DNA of 64,000 bases from positions 54,088 through 118,087 of the forward strand of contig NZ_JAFCLS010000028.1 in the NCBI RefSeq assembly GCF_018131075.1. The letters run 5' to 3'. The position numbers were made by a program, and so were the translations under genes. This stretch comes from Bradyrhizobium sp. JYMT SZCCT0428. GTDB taxonomy: Bacteria; Pseudomonadota; Alphaproteobacteria; Rhizobiales; Xanthobacteraceae. Below are positions 19,666 to 27,201 of this stretch, one piece after another (position 1 is the first letter of the stretch; each line of letters begins with the position of its first letter). The notes beneath the pieces are model-generated. The model made no database searches. It was given only the letters and a program-made list of their open reading frames with translations, and was not told the origin of the DNA.

Positions 19666-19705
19666 GGTCCGGAGGCCCGGACCAGCGAGGTAAAGCACCT
19701 TTACC
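19666..19705 (-). promoter_or_regulatory. Two tandem hairpins between sucD and sucA
   Basis: GGTCCGG/CCGGACC (19666-19672 with 19677-19683) and GGTAAAG/CTTTACC (19689-19695 with 19699-19705) are two perfect 7-bp stems six bases apart in the 136-bp sucD-sucA gap. They could mark RNA processing or partial termination; no T run follows on the minus strand. Confidence 0.5.
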
Positions 19706-19749
19706 CTATTTAGCGCGAAACTTCCCGCCCAAAAGAACCAAGAATTGAA

Positions 19750-20634
19750 TTAGGACTTCAATTTTTCGGCAAGGGTGTGTCCAAGCCGCGCCGGCGACGG
19801 AGAGACCGTGATTCCGGCCGATTCCATCGCTGCGGTCTTGGAACCGGCGTCGCCCTTGCCGCCGGAGATGATCGCGCCGGCATGGCCCATGCGGCGGCCG
19901 GGAGGGGCGGTGACGCCGGCGATGAAGCCGACCATCGGCTTGCTGCGGCCCCGCTTGGCCTCGTCCTTGATGAACTGGGCGGCGTCTTCCTCGGCGGAAC
20001 CGCCGATTTCACCGATCATGATGATCGAAGTGGTCTTCGGATCAGCCAGGAACATTTCCAGCACGTCGATGAATTCGGTGCCCTTGACAGGGTCGCCGCC
20101 GATGCCCACGGCCGTGGTCTGGCCGAGGCCTTCCTGGGTGGTCTGGAACACGGCTTCATAGGTCAGCGTGCCCGAACGGGAGACGATGCCGACGCTGCCG
20201 GGCTTGAAGATGTTGGCCGGCATGATGCCGATCTTGCATTCGCCGGCGGTCATGACACCCGGGCAGTTCGGTCCGATCAGGCGGGACTTCGACCCCGACA
20301 GCGAACGCTTGACGCGGACCATGTCGAGCACCGGAATGCCCTCGGTGATGCAGACAATCAGCGGGATTTCCGCATCGATCGCCTCGCAGATCGCATCAGC
20401 CGCGCCCGGCGGCGGCACATAGATGACGCTCGCGTCCGCACCAGTTTTCTCGCGCGCTTCGGCGACCGTGTCGAACACCGGCAGACCCAGATGCGTCGCA
20501 CCGCCTTTGCCCGGCGAGGTGCCGCCGACCATCTTGGTGCCGTACGCGATCGCGGCTTCGGAATGGAACGTGCCGTTCTTACCGGTAAAACCCTGGCAGA
20601 TGACTTTGGTATTCTTGTCGATCAGAACGGACAT
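19750..20634 (-). CDS. sucD: Succinyl-CoA synthetase subunit alpha
   Basis: The alpha subunit (294 aa) carries the CoA site and the phosphohistidine of succinyl-CoA ligase, which makes ATP or GTP from succinyl-CoA. The N-terminal CoA-binding fold (KNTKVICQGFTGKNGTFHS) and the phospho-His segment (GHAGAIISGGKGDA) are both present. It is separated from its partner sucC by a DUF1579 gene but stays in the same strand and order. Confidence 0.97.
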   Translation of the reverse strand: MSVLIDKNTKVICQGFTGKNGTFHSEAAIAYGTKMVGGTSPGKGGATHLGLPVFDTVAEAREKTGADASVIYVPPPGAADAICEAIDAEIPLIVCITEGIPVLDMVRVKRSLSGSKSRLIGPNCPGVMTAGECKIGIMPANIFKPGSVGIVSRSGTLTYEAVFQTTQEGLGQTTAVGIGGDPVKGTEFIDVLEMFLADPKTTSIIMIGEIGGSAEEDAAQFIKDEAKRGRSKPMVGFIAGVTAPPGRRMGHAGAIISGGKGDAGSKTAAMESAGITVSPSPARLGHTLAEKLKS

Positions 20635-20670
20635 GATGGATGTTACTTCCCTGGGTGTTCGGAGACGGGA

Positions 20671-21147
20671 TCAGTGGATTCGCCGATACGTACCGGTGAG
20701 CACGTCGGCCCAGCCTTCCGCATCAGGTGAGAACTGGATTTTCATGGTGTAGTTGTTGTCGTCGACGACTTCGTAGACGTGACGCGCATTGCCGCGCAGC
20801 GAGCCGCGCACGAGGATCAGCGTCTTGCCGGTCCAGCCGCCGGAGGCCGGCGCCGGCGAGTAGTAGCCGAGCGAATCGTGCCAGAACAATTTGTAGTGCC
20901 GGTCCTCGCGGTCGTAGGTGAACACGCCATGGGTGGCGAAGGTTTCCTTGCCGTCGCGCATCTGGACCGCGTCCTGGATCAGGTAGAAACCGTTGAGATC
21001 CATGCGCGCCTTGACATGCGCGGTCGCCGGGCCGCCCGCGTTCCAGCGCGAGGGATAGACCATCTCTTCACCGCTCCATTCGCCGGCAAACACGGCGAGC
21101 TTGCGGTGTTCCTCCTGGGCAGTCGGTGCGGCGAGACGGTCAGCCAT
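20671..21147 (-). CDS. DUF1579 family protein between sucC and sucD
   Basis: A 158-aa soluble protein resembling DUF1579, a lipocalin-like group of unknown function. Visible features are HRKLAVFAGEWSGEEMVYPSR near the start, HGVFTYDREDRHYKLFWHDS in the middle and YTMKIQFSPDAEGWADVLTGTYRR at the end. No signal peptide is seen. Its ATG lies two bases after the sucC stop and its end is 36 bp from sucD, so it is embedded in the suc operon and probably co-translated with SucC. No biochemical role in the TCA cycle is known to me. Confidence 0.85.
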   Translation of the reverse strand: MADRLAAPTAQEEHRKLAVFAGEWSGEEMVYPSRWNAGGPATAHVKARMDLNGFYLIQDAVQMRDGKETFATHGVFTYDREDRHYKLFWHDSLGYYSPAPASGGWTGKTLILVRGSLRGNARHVYEVVDDNNYTMKIQFSPDAEGWADVLTGTYRRIH

Positions 21148-21149
21148 CG

Positions 21150-22346
21150 CTAGCCTCCCTTGACGGCATTCACGATTTTCTGCGCAGCATCGTCGAGATC
21201 ATCGGCGGGCAGCACGTTGAGGCCGGATTCGCGGATGATCTTCTTGCCGGCGTCGACATTGGTGCCTTCGAGCCGAACCACCAGCGGCACCTTTAGGCCG
21301 ACTTCCTTGACGGCCGCGACCACGCCCTCGGCGATGATGTCGCATTTCATGATACCGCCGAAGATGTTGACGAGGATGCCCTTCACGTTCGGATCGGCGG
21401 TGATGATCTTGAAGGCGGCCGCAACCTTTTCCTTGCTCGCGCCGCCGCCGACGTCGAGGAAGTTGGCGGGCTCCATGCCGTAGAGCTTGATGATATCCAT
21501 CGTCGCCATCGCGAGGCCGGCGCCGTTGACCATGCAGCCGATGGTGCCGTCGAGCGTGACGTAGTTGAGATCGTATTTCGACGCCTCGATTTCCTTGGCG
21601 TCTTCCTCGGTCTCGTCGCGCAGGGCCGCGACTTCCGGATGGCGGTACATCGCGTTGTCGTCGAACGCGACTTTGGCGTCGAGCACGCGCAAATCGCCCT
21701 GCTTGGTGACGACGAGCGGATTGATTTCCAGCATCGCCATGTCCTTGGCGGTGAAGGCTTTGTAGAGCTGCGCGACCAGCTTCTCGGCCTGCTTGGCCAG
21801 ATCGCCGGTCAGCTTCAGCGCCTTTGCCACCGTGCGGCCGTGATGGGCCATGATGCCGGTGGCCGGATCGACCGAGAAGGTGATGATCTTCTCAGGGGTG
21901 TTGTGCGCGACGTCCTCGATGTTGACGCCGCCTTCGGTCGAAACCACGAACGAGACTTCGGAGGTTTCGCGATCGACCAGGATCGAGAGATAAAACTCCT
22001 TGTCGATGTCGGAGCCTTCCTCGATGTAAAGCCGGTTGACCTGCTTGCCGTGGGCGCCGGTCTGGATCGTGACGAGGGTCGCGCCCAGCATCTGCTTGGC
22101 GAACTCGTTGACCTCGGCGACCGACTTGGCGATGCGCACACCCCCCTTATCGCCCGCGGAAGCTTCCTTGAACTTGCCCTTGCCGCGGCCGCCGGCGTGG
22201 ATCTGGCTTTTCACCACCCAGATCGGGCCGGGAAGCGCCTTGGCAGCGGCTTCCGAATCCGAGGCCTTCAAGACTGGCACACCGCGCGAAATCGGTACCC
22301 CGAATTCATGCAGCAACGCCTTGGCCTGGTATTCATGGATATTCAT
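21150..22346 (-). CDS. sucC: Succinyl-CoA synthetase subunit beta
   Basis: The beta subunit (398 aa) is the ATP-grasp, nucleotide- and succinate-binding half of succinyl-CoA ligase. The start MNIHEYQAKALLHEFGVPI at 22346 gives the standard length; a frame-internal ATG at 22361 is discarded. The ATP-grasp region (PIWVVKSQIHAGGRGKGKFKEA) and the C-terminal GGIMKCDIIAEGVV and VPLVVRLEGTNVDAGKKI segments are conserved. It is downstream of mdh across a probable terminator hairpin. Confidence 0.97.
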   Translation of the reverse strand: MNIHEYQAKALLHEFGVPISRGVPVLKASDSEAAAKALPGPIWVVKSQIHAGGRGKGKFKEASAGDKGGVRIAKSVAEVNEFAKQMLGATLVTIQTGAHGKQVNRLYIEEGSDIDKEFYLSILVDRETSEVSFVVSTEGGVNIEDVAHNTPEKIITFSVDPATGIMAHHGRTVAKALKLTGDLAKQAEKLVAQLYKAFTAKDMAMLEINPLVVTKQGDLRVLDAKVAFDDNAMYRHPEVAALRDETEEDAKEIEASKYDLNYVTLDGTIGCMVNGAGLAMATMDIIKLYGMEPANFLDVGGGASKEKVAAAFKIITADPNVKGILVNIFGGIMKCDIIAEGVVAAVKEVGLKVPLVVRLEGTNVDAGKKIIRESGLNVLPADDLDDAAQKIVNAVKGG

Positions 22347-22441
22347 CTGGACGCTCCCCAAACCTTCTGCGGCAAGCTCTACAGCCCGCCGGTATTGGTA
22401 GTTGGCATACCATATACCAAAGGAACTGCAACCCCGAAAAT

Positions 22442-22469
22442 GCTTTCGCCCCGTTTCCAGGGCGAAAGC
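22442..22469 (-). terminator. Hairpin after mdh
   Basis: GCTTTCGCCC (22442-22451) pairs perfectly with GGGCGAAAGC (22460-22469), loop of eight. On the minus strand it is followed by ATTTTC, a weak T tract. It may terminate or attenuate between mdh and sucC. Confidence 0.6.
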
Positions 22470-22478
22470 TCAACAAAA

Positions 22479-23447
22479 TCAACGACCCAACAGATCGGGC
22501 GCGATGTTCTTGCAGGCGTCGACCAGGCCCTGCACGGCGCCGACCGACTTGTCGAAGGCTTCCCGGTCCTTGCCGGCCAGCTCGATCTCGACAATGCGCT
22601 CGACACCCTTCGAGCCGATCACGACGGGCACGCCGACATACATGTCCTTCACGCCGTATTCGCCGTTGAGATAGGCGGCGCAGGGCAGCACGCGCTTCTT
22701 GTCCTTCAGATAGCTCTCGGCCATCGCGATGGCGGAAGCCGCCGGGGCGTAGAAGGCCGAACCGGTCTTCAGCAGGTTGACGATCTCGGCGCCGCCATTA
22801 CGGGTGCGATCGACGATCTCGTCGATCCGCGCCTGCGAGGTCCAGCCCATCTTGACGAGGTCGGGCAGCGGAATGCCGGCAATGGTGGAGTAGCGCGTCA
22901 ACGGCACCATGGTGTCGCCATGGCCGCCGAGCACGAAGGCGGTGACGTCCTCGACCGAGACGTTGAACTCATCGGCGAGGAAATAACGGAAGCGCGCGGA
23001 ATCCAGCACGCCGGCCATGCCGACCACCTTCTTGTGCGGCATGCCGGAAGCCTTCTGCAGCGCCCACACCATCGCGTCCAGCGGGTTGGTGATGCAGATG
23101 ACAAAGGCGTCGGGGGCGTATTTCTTGATGCCGGCGCCGACCTGCTCCATGACCTTGAGGTTGATGCTGAGCAGATCGTCGCGGCTCATGCCGGGCTTGC
23201 GCGGCACGCCGGCGGTGACGATGCAGACCTTGGCGTTGTCGAGCGCCTCATAGGAATTGGCGCCGGTGAGATGCGCATCGAAACCGTCGACCGGCGACGA
23301 CTGCGCAATGTCGAGCGCCTTGCCCTGCGGCACGCCCTCGGCGATGTCGAACATGACGACGTCGCCGAGCTCCTTCAGGCCAATGAGGTGAGCCAGCGTT
23401 CCGCCGATCTGACCGGAGCCAATCAAAGCAATCTTGTCGCGCGCCAT
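22479..23447 (-). CDS. mdh: Malate dehydrogenase (NAD)
   Basis: An LDH-like malate dehydrogenase (322 aa) that oxidises malate to oxaloacetate in the TCA cycle. The NAD-binding GSGQIGGTLAHLIGLKELG is at the N-terminus. Substrate Arg residues lie in the AGVPRKPGMSRDDLL loop and the catalytic His in LGGHGDTMVPL. It is the first gene of the mdh-suc cluster; its upstream region is a 240-bp gap that contains repeat B. Confidence 0.97.
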   Translation of the reverse strand: MARDKIALIGSGQIGGTLAHLIGLKELGDVVMFDIAEGVPQGKALDIAQSSPVDGFDAHLTGANSYEALDNAKVCIVTAGVPRKPGMSRDDLLSINLKVMEQVGAGIKKYAPDAFVICITNPLDAMVWALQKASGMPHKKVVGMAGVLDSARFRYFLADEFNVSVEDVTAFVLGGHGDTMVPLTRYSTIAGIPLPDLVKMGWTSQARIDEIVDRTRNGGAEIVNLLKTGSAFYAPAASAIAMAESYLKDKKRVLPCAAYLNGEYGVKDMYVGVPVVIGSKGVERIVEIELAGKDREAFDKSVGAVQGLVDACKNIAPDLLGR

Positions 23448-23596
23448 GGGAAATTTGTCCTTCTGAGACGTAGAGGAGGATGGAGAGTGAACTGGGAGGC
23501 TGGTTATCCCTTTCGAATGATACGTTCAAGTCGCGGCGTGCCCAATTGTAGGCCTTGCCTTCATTTCGATCAGGTATGCCACCGGCCCTCCCCTAC

Positions 23597-23680
23597 CGTC
23601 ATTGCGAGCGAAGCGAAGCAATCCATATCGCCGCGCGGGGATAGATGGATTGCTTCGTCGCTTCGCTCCTCGCAATGACG
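23597..23680. repeat. Palindromic intergenic repeat, family B copy 2
   Basis: Nearly identical in its arms to the copy at 8219-8302 (CGTCATTGCGAGCGAAGCGA and its complement), differing in the centre. It lies between mdh and zapE. Confidence 0.9.
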
Positions 23681-23690
23681 GCGGAGAGAC

Positions 23691-24878
23691 CTACGTCTCG
23701 ACCAGCCCGGTGCTGGAGCCGCTCGCGGCTGAATCCTTCCGCCCGTGCGGGAGCGCCAGGTAGGATTCGGAACTCATTTCGATCAGCCGCGACGAGGTCC
23801 GCTTGAACTCGTTGGCCTCGTTGCCGTCGGTGGCCAGATACAGCGACACCGGGTCGGCTTCCGCCGAGGCCATCAGCTTCACGGCATTGTCATAGAGCGT
23901 GTCGATCAGCGAGATGAAACGCTTGGCGGGATTGCGCTCGGCGTAGTCCATGACAGGAATGCGGTCGACGAGGATGGTGTGATAGTCGTGCGCCAGCCGA
24001 AGATAATCCGACGCAGCCAGCGGCTGCTCGCAGAGTTCGGCGAAGGCAAAGCGGGCGACGCCGTGCGACGAACAGGGCACGCGCAGGATGCGGCCCTTGA
24101 TCGCGATATCGCGCGCCTTGCAGGGCGCGTTGCCGGTCATCTTGCGCCAGGCCTTGTCGAGCGCGTCACCGGCGGCGTCATCCGCCGGCACCAGCCACAT
24201 CTTCACGCCCGCGAGTTTTTCCAGCCGGAAGTCGGTGCGCGCATCGAGCCGCAGCACGTCCATGTGGTCGGCGATCTGCGCGATGAAAGGCAGGAACAGC
24301 GCGCGGTTCAGGCCGCCCTTGTAGAGGTCGTCGGGCGCCACGTTGGAAGTAGCCACCACCACGGTGCCGAGTTCGAACAGCTTTGTGAACAGCCGGCCCA
24401 GGATCATGGCGTCGGCAATATCGGTGACGTGGAATTCGTCGAAGCACAGCAGCCAGGCCTGATCGAAGATCGCATTCGCGGTCAGCGCGATCACATCGCC
24501 GTCGGCGATCTCGCCGCGCGCGATGTCCTGCCGGTAGCCGTAGATCCGCTCATGCACCTCGGCCATGAATTCGTGGAAATGCGCGCGGCGCTTGTGCTCG
24601 ATGGCGCTCTGCTGAAAAAACAGATCCATCAGCATGGTCTTGCCGCGGCCGACCTCGCCATGGACGTAAAGCCCGCGCGGCGGCGGCTCGTCCTTGTCGG
24701 CGAACAGCCGGCCGAGCAGGCTTTGCTTGCGCAGCGGCTTGTAGCTCGACAGCCGGTCTTCCAGCGCCGCAAAGGCGTCCGCAGCGCGGGCCTGCGCCGG
24801 GTCGGCCTCGATCGCTCCGGAGGTGACCAGGCCCTGATAATGGGCGCGGAACGAGGTGGGTGAGGTCATCGACAGCAT
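23691..24878 (-). CDS. zapE: Cell division protein ZapE (AFG1-like ATPase)
   Basis: A 395-aa AAA-type ATPase of the AFG1/ZapE family, linked in E. coli to Z-ring constriction and in mitochondria to protein turnover. Walker A GEVGRGKT is at about residues 74-81. The Walker B region is LLCFDEFHVTDIADAMILGRL, followed by the sensor stretch GTVVVATSNVAPDDLYKGGLNR and RFISLIDTLYDN. The ATG at 24876-24878 has AAGGTGGG just upstream; a second ATG three codons later is possible. Confidence 0.92.
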   Translation of the reverse strand: MLSMTSPTSFRAHYQGLVTSGAIEADPAQARAADAFAALEDRLSSYKPLRKQSLLGRLFADKDEPPPRGLYVHGEVGRGKTMLMDLFFQQSAIEHKRRAHFHEFMAEVHERIYGYRQDIARGEIADGDVIALTANAIFDQAWLLCFDEFHVTDIADAMILGRLFTKLFELGTVVVATSNVAPDDLYKGGLNRALFLPFIAQIADHMDVLRLDARTDFRLEKLAGVKMWLVPADDAAGDALDKAWRKMTGNAPCKARDIAIKGRILRVPCSSHGVARFAFAELCEQPLAASDYLRLAHDYHTILVDRIPVMDYAERNPAKRFISLIDTLYDNAVKLMASAEADPVSLYLATDGNEANEFKRTSSRLIEMSSESYLALPHGRKDSAASGSSTGLVET

Positions 24879-24949
24879 GGCCCACCTTACGGCCCCAAGC
24901 GTGCGAAAATTGCAAGCCGTGAATTGGTGGTGGGGGTATGCGCTTTCTT

Positions 24950-25085
24950 CTCCCTCGCCCCGTTCTTACGGGGAGAGGGTTGGGGTGAGGGGCTCTGTCC
25001 GCGAGCGTGATCTATCGATGGACCTGTACCCCCTCACCCGGATCGCAAGCGCGATCCGACCTCTCCCCGCAAGCGGGGCGAGGTA
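24950..25085. repeat. Palindromic intergenic repeat, family C copy 1
   Basis: It opens with CTCCCTCGCCCCGTTCTTACG and GGGGAGAGGGTTGGGGTGAGG, and closes with CCCTCACCCGGATCGCAAGC and CTCTCCCCGCAAGCGGGGCG. The two halves are inverted copies with small internal hairpins. A close copy is at 40093-40232 and variants at 37013-37163 and 59541-59696. Confidence 0.88.
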
Positions 25086-25095
25086 AGAGATGCCC

Positions 25096-25632
25096 TCACG
25101 CACTCAGGGCGTAGGAATCCTCGACTACATAGGGGCCGCCGCCGGTGGAGGCGCGCGATGAGAACAGCACGAAGCGCGAGGCCATGAAGGTGCGGCTTGG
25201 GAAATAGCCGCGCACCGACAGATAGTCGGCGACATCCTGGCTCGAGGCGTCGTGCAGCCGCGCCAGCGTCACGTGGGGGGTGAATTTACGCCCCTCGGGA
25301 TCGAGCCCCATGCGTTGCATCATCCGCTCGAGTTCGGCCTGCAATTCGATCAGCGGCCGGCTCGGTTCGACGGAGGCAACCACCGCCCGCGGCTTGCGCC
25401 CGCCAAAACTTTGCAGGCCCTGCACCTTGACCTCGAACGGCTTGCGGTTGACCCGAAACAACATCGAGGCGATTTCATTCGCCGACATGCCGTCGATGTC
25501 GCCGATGAAACGCAAGGTGACGTGATAATTTTCGGGATCGATCCAGCGTGCGCCCGGAAGGCCGCCACGCAAATTGGAAAGGGTCTGGCCAATCTCGGCC
25601 GGAATTTCCAGTCCAGCAAACAAACGCGGCAT
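25096..25632 (-). CDS. thpR: RNA 2',3'-cyclic phosphodiesterase (2'-5' RNA ligase family)
   Basis: A 178-aa member of the 2H phosphoesterase family. Both catalytic HxT motifs are present: H37-V-T (NYHVTLRFIGD) and H120-V-T (TPHVTLARLHD). The start MPRLFAGLEIPAE at 25632 matches the family N-terminus; the longer frame begins in non-conserved sequence. The family opens 2',3'-cyclic phosphates and can ligate 2'-5' in vitro; the cellular role is unclear. Confidence 0.9.
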   Translation of the reverse strand: MPRLFAGLEIPAEIGQTLSNLRGGLPGARWIDPENYHVTLRFIGDIDGMSANEIASMLFRVNRKPFEVKVQGLQSFGGRKPRAVVASVEPSRPLIELQAELERMMQRMGLDPEGRKFTPHVTLARLHDASSQDVADYLSVRGYFPSRTFMASRFVLFSSRASTGGGPYVVEDSYALSA

Positions 25633-25778
25633 CGCTCGACTCCCGATGCTGAAACCCGATGACGAATCACCGATCACCAATTTCTACCTGAGTTATATGA
25701 CCCTGCGAAGCAGCCGGCGCCACTGGACCGGAAAGCTACGGGGAAAACTATCGGGTAGGGTTATTCACTGCTGTATTT

Positions 25779-26432
25779 TCAGCTGCGTTGCGCAGAGATC
25801 GCGCCAAGAAATGCCTCGACACTGGGCAGAATATTTTTCACGATGGTGTCGACGCCCTCAGCGGTCGGATGCAATCCGTCCGGCTGGTTGAGCTTGGCCT
25901 CGGCGGCGACGCCTTCCAGGAAAAACGGATAGAGCGGCACGCCGAAGGATTTCGAAAGCTCCGGGTAGATCGCGTTGAAGCGGGCCGCATACTCGCTGCC
26001 ATAATTCGGCGGCGCCAGCATCCCGCACAGCAGAACGGCGATCTTGCGGGCTTTCAGCCGGGTCAGGATATCGGTGAGCGCGGCGCGGGTGACGGCCGGG
26101 TCAGTACCGCGCAGAGCGTCATTGGCGCCGAGCTCGAGGATCACGGCCTCGGTTCCTTCGGGGACCGACCAGTCGAGCCGGTCGCGGCCGCCAGAGGTAG
26201 TGTCGCCGGACACCCCGGCATTGATCATGTCGACCTTTATCCCCTTGGCTTCCAACGCCTTTTGCAGGCGGACGGGGAACGCCCCGGTCGCCGCTAGGCC
26301 ATAGCCGGCACTTAAGGAATCGCCGAGCACGACCATCTTGATAGGCTTTACCGGGGCAGTGACCGGGGTCTGCGCAAAAACCGTCTGTGTCGTCATCAAG
26401 GCCATAATCAACACGAGTATGTGCACGAACAT
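25779..26432 (-). CDS. tesA: Arylesterase / thioesterase I, GDSL type
   Basis: A 217-aa SGNH hydrolase exported by a signal peptide (FVHILVLIMALMTTQTVFAQ, cleavage near A20-Q21). The catalytic Ser is S39 in VVLGDSLSAGYG, the oxyanion Gly is in NAGVSGDTTSGG, the Asn in LGANDALRG, and the Asp-His pair D185/H188 in DGLHPTAEG. It cleaves acyl esters or thioesters in the periplasm. It is divergent from the ABC exporter genes with 49 bp between, the same arrangement as tesA-ybbA-ybbP in E. coli. Confidence 0.92.
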   Translation of the reverse strand: MFVHILVLIMALMTTQTVFAQTPVTAPVKPIKMVVLGDSLSAGYGLAATGAFPVRLQKALEAKGIKVDMINAGVSGDTTSGGRDRLDWSVPEGTEAVILELGANDALRGTDPAVTRAALTDILTRLKARKIAVLLCGMLAPPNYGSEYAARFNAIYPELSKSFGVPLYPFFLEGVAAEAKLNQPDGLHPTAEGVDTIVKNILPSVEAFLGAISAQRS

Positions 26433-26481
26433 ACCTATCCGGCCCTCGACCCCGGCGGCGGAATTGCCATATGACCGATCC

Positions 26482-27201
26482 ATGGACAGTCTCATCGAAC
26501 CCTCTTCACTAACCGGCCTGGAGCCGGACACCATTTCCATTTCCAACGTCAATCTCTCGCTCGGCACGGGCGCGGCACGCGTCCATATCCTGAAAGATAT
26601 CAGCCTTCGTGTGGCACCGGGCGAAGCGATCGGCCTGATCGGGCCGTCAGGTTCGGGGAAATCCACCTTGCTGATGGTGGTGGCGGGGTTGGAGCGGCCT
26701 GACAGCGGAGAGGTGGTAGTCAACGGCACCCCGTTCAATGCCCTCGACGAGGACGCCCTCGCCCGCTTCCGCGGCCGCCAGGTCGGCATCGTATTCCAGT
26801 CGTTCCATCTGATCCCGACCATGACGGCGCTGGAAAACGTCGCGGTGCCGCTGGAGCTCGCCGGCAATCCCGATGCGGCCAATCGAGCCGAGCAGGAGCT
26901 GACCTCGGTCGGCCTCGGCGATCGCCTGCATCATTATCCGACGCAGCTCTCCGGCGGCGAGCAGCAACGCGTCGCGCTGGCCCGCGCGCTGGCGCCGGAT
27001 CCTGCGATCCTCGTCGCGGACGAACCGACCGGCAATCTCGACGAGGCGACCGGCAAGCAGATCGTCGACCTGCTCTTCACCAAGCATTCCGAGCGCGGAA
27101 TGACCCTGGTGCTGGTGACGCACGACACCTCGCTGGCGCAACGCTGCGACCGTGTGGTGCGGCTGCGCTCGGGCCGCATCGACGGACAGTCCACTTCATG
27201 A
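26482..27201 (+). CDS. ABC transporter ATP-binding protein, YbbA/LolD type
   Basis: A 239-aa ATPase of the MacB/LolD/YbbA group. Walker A GPSGSGKST is near residue 54, the Q-loop is VFQSFHLIPTMTALENVAVPLEL, the signature LSGGEQQRVALARAL and Walker B ILVADEPTGNLDE. It starts at the ATG at 26482. Its last four bases overlap the permease start (ATGA), so the two are translationally coupled and form one exporter. Confidence 0.93.
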   Translation: MDSLIEPSSLTGLEPDTISISNVNLSLGTGAARVHILKDISLRVAPGEAIGLIGPSGSGKSTLLMVVAGLERPDSGEVVVNGTPFNALDEDALARFRGRQVGIVFQSFHLIPTMTALENVAVPLELAGNPDAANRAEQELTSVGLGDRLHHYPTQLSGGEQQRVALARALAPDPAILVADEPTGNLDEATGKQIVDLLFTKHSERGMTLVLVTHDTSLAQRCDRVVRLRSGRIDGQSTS

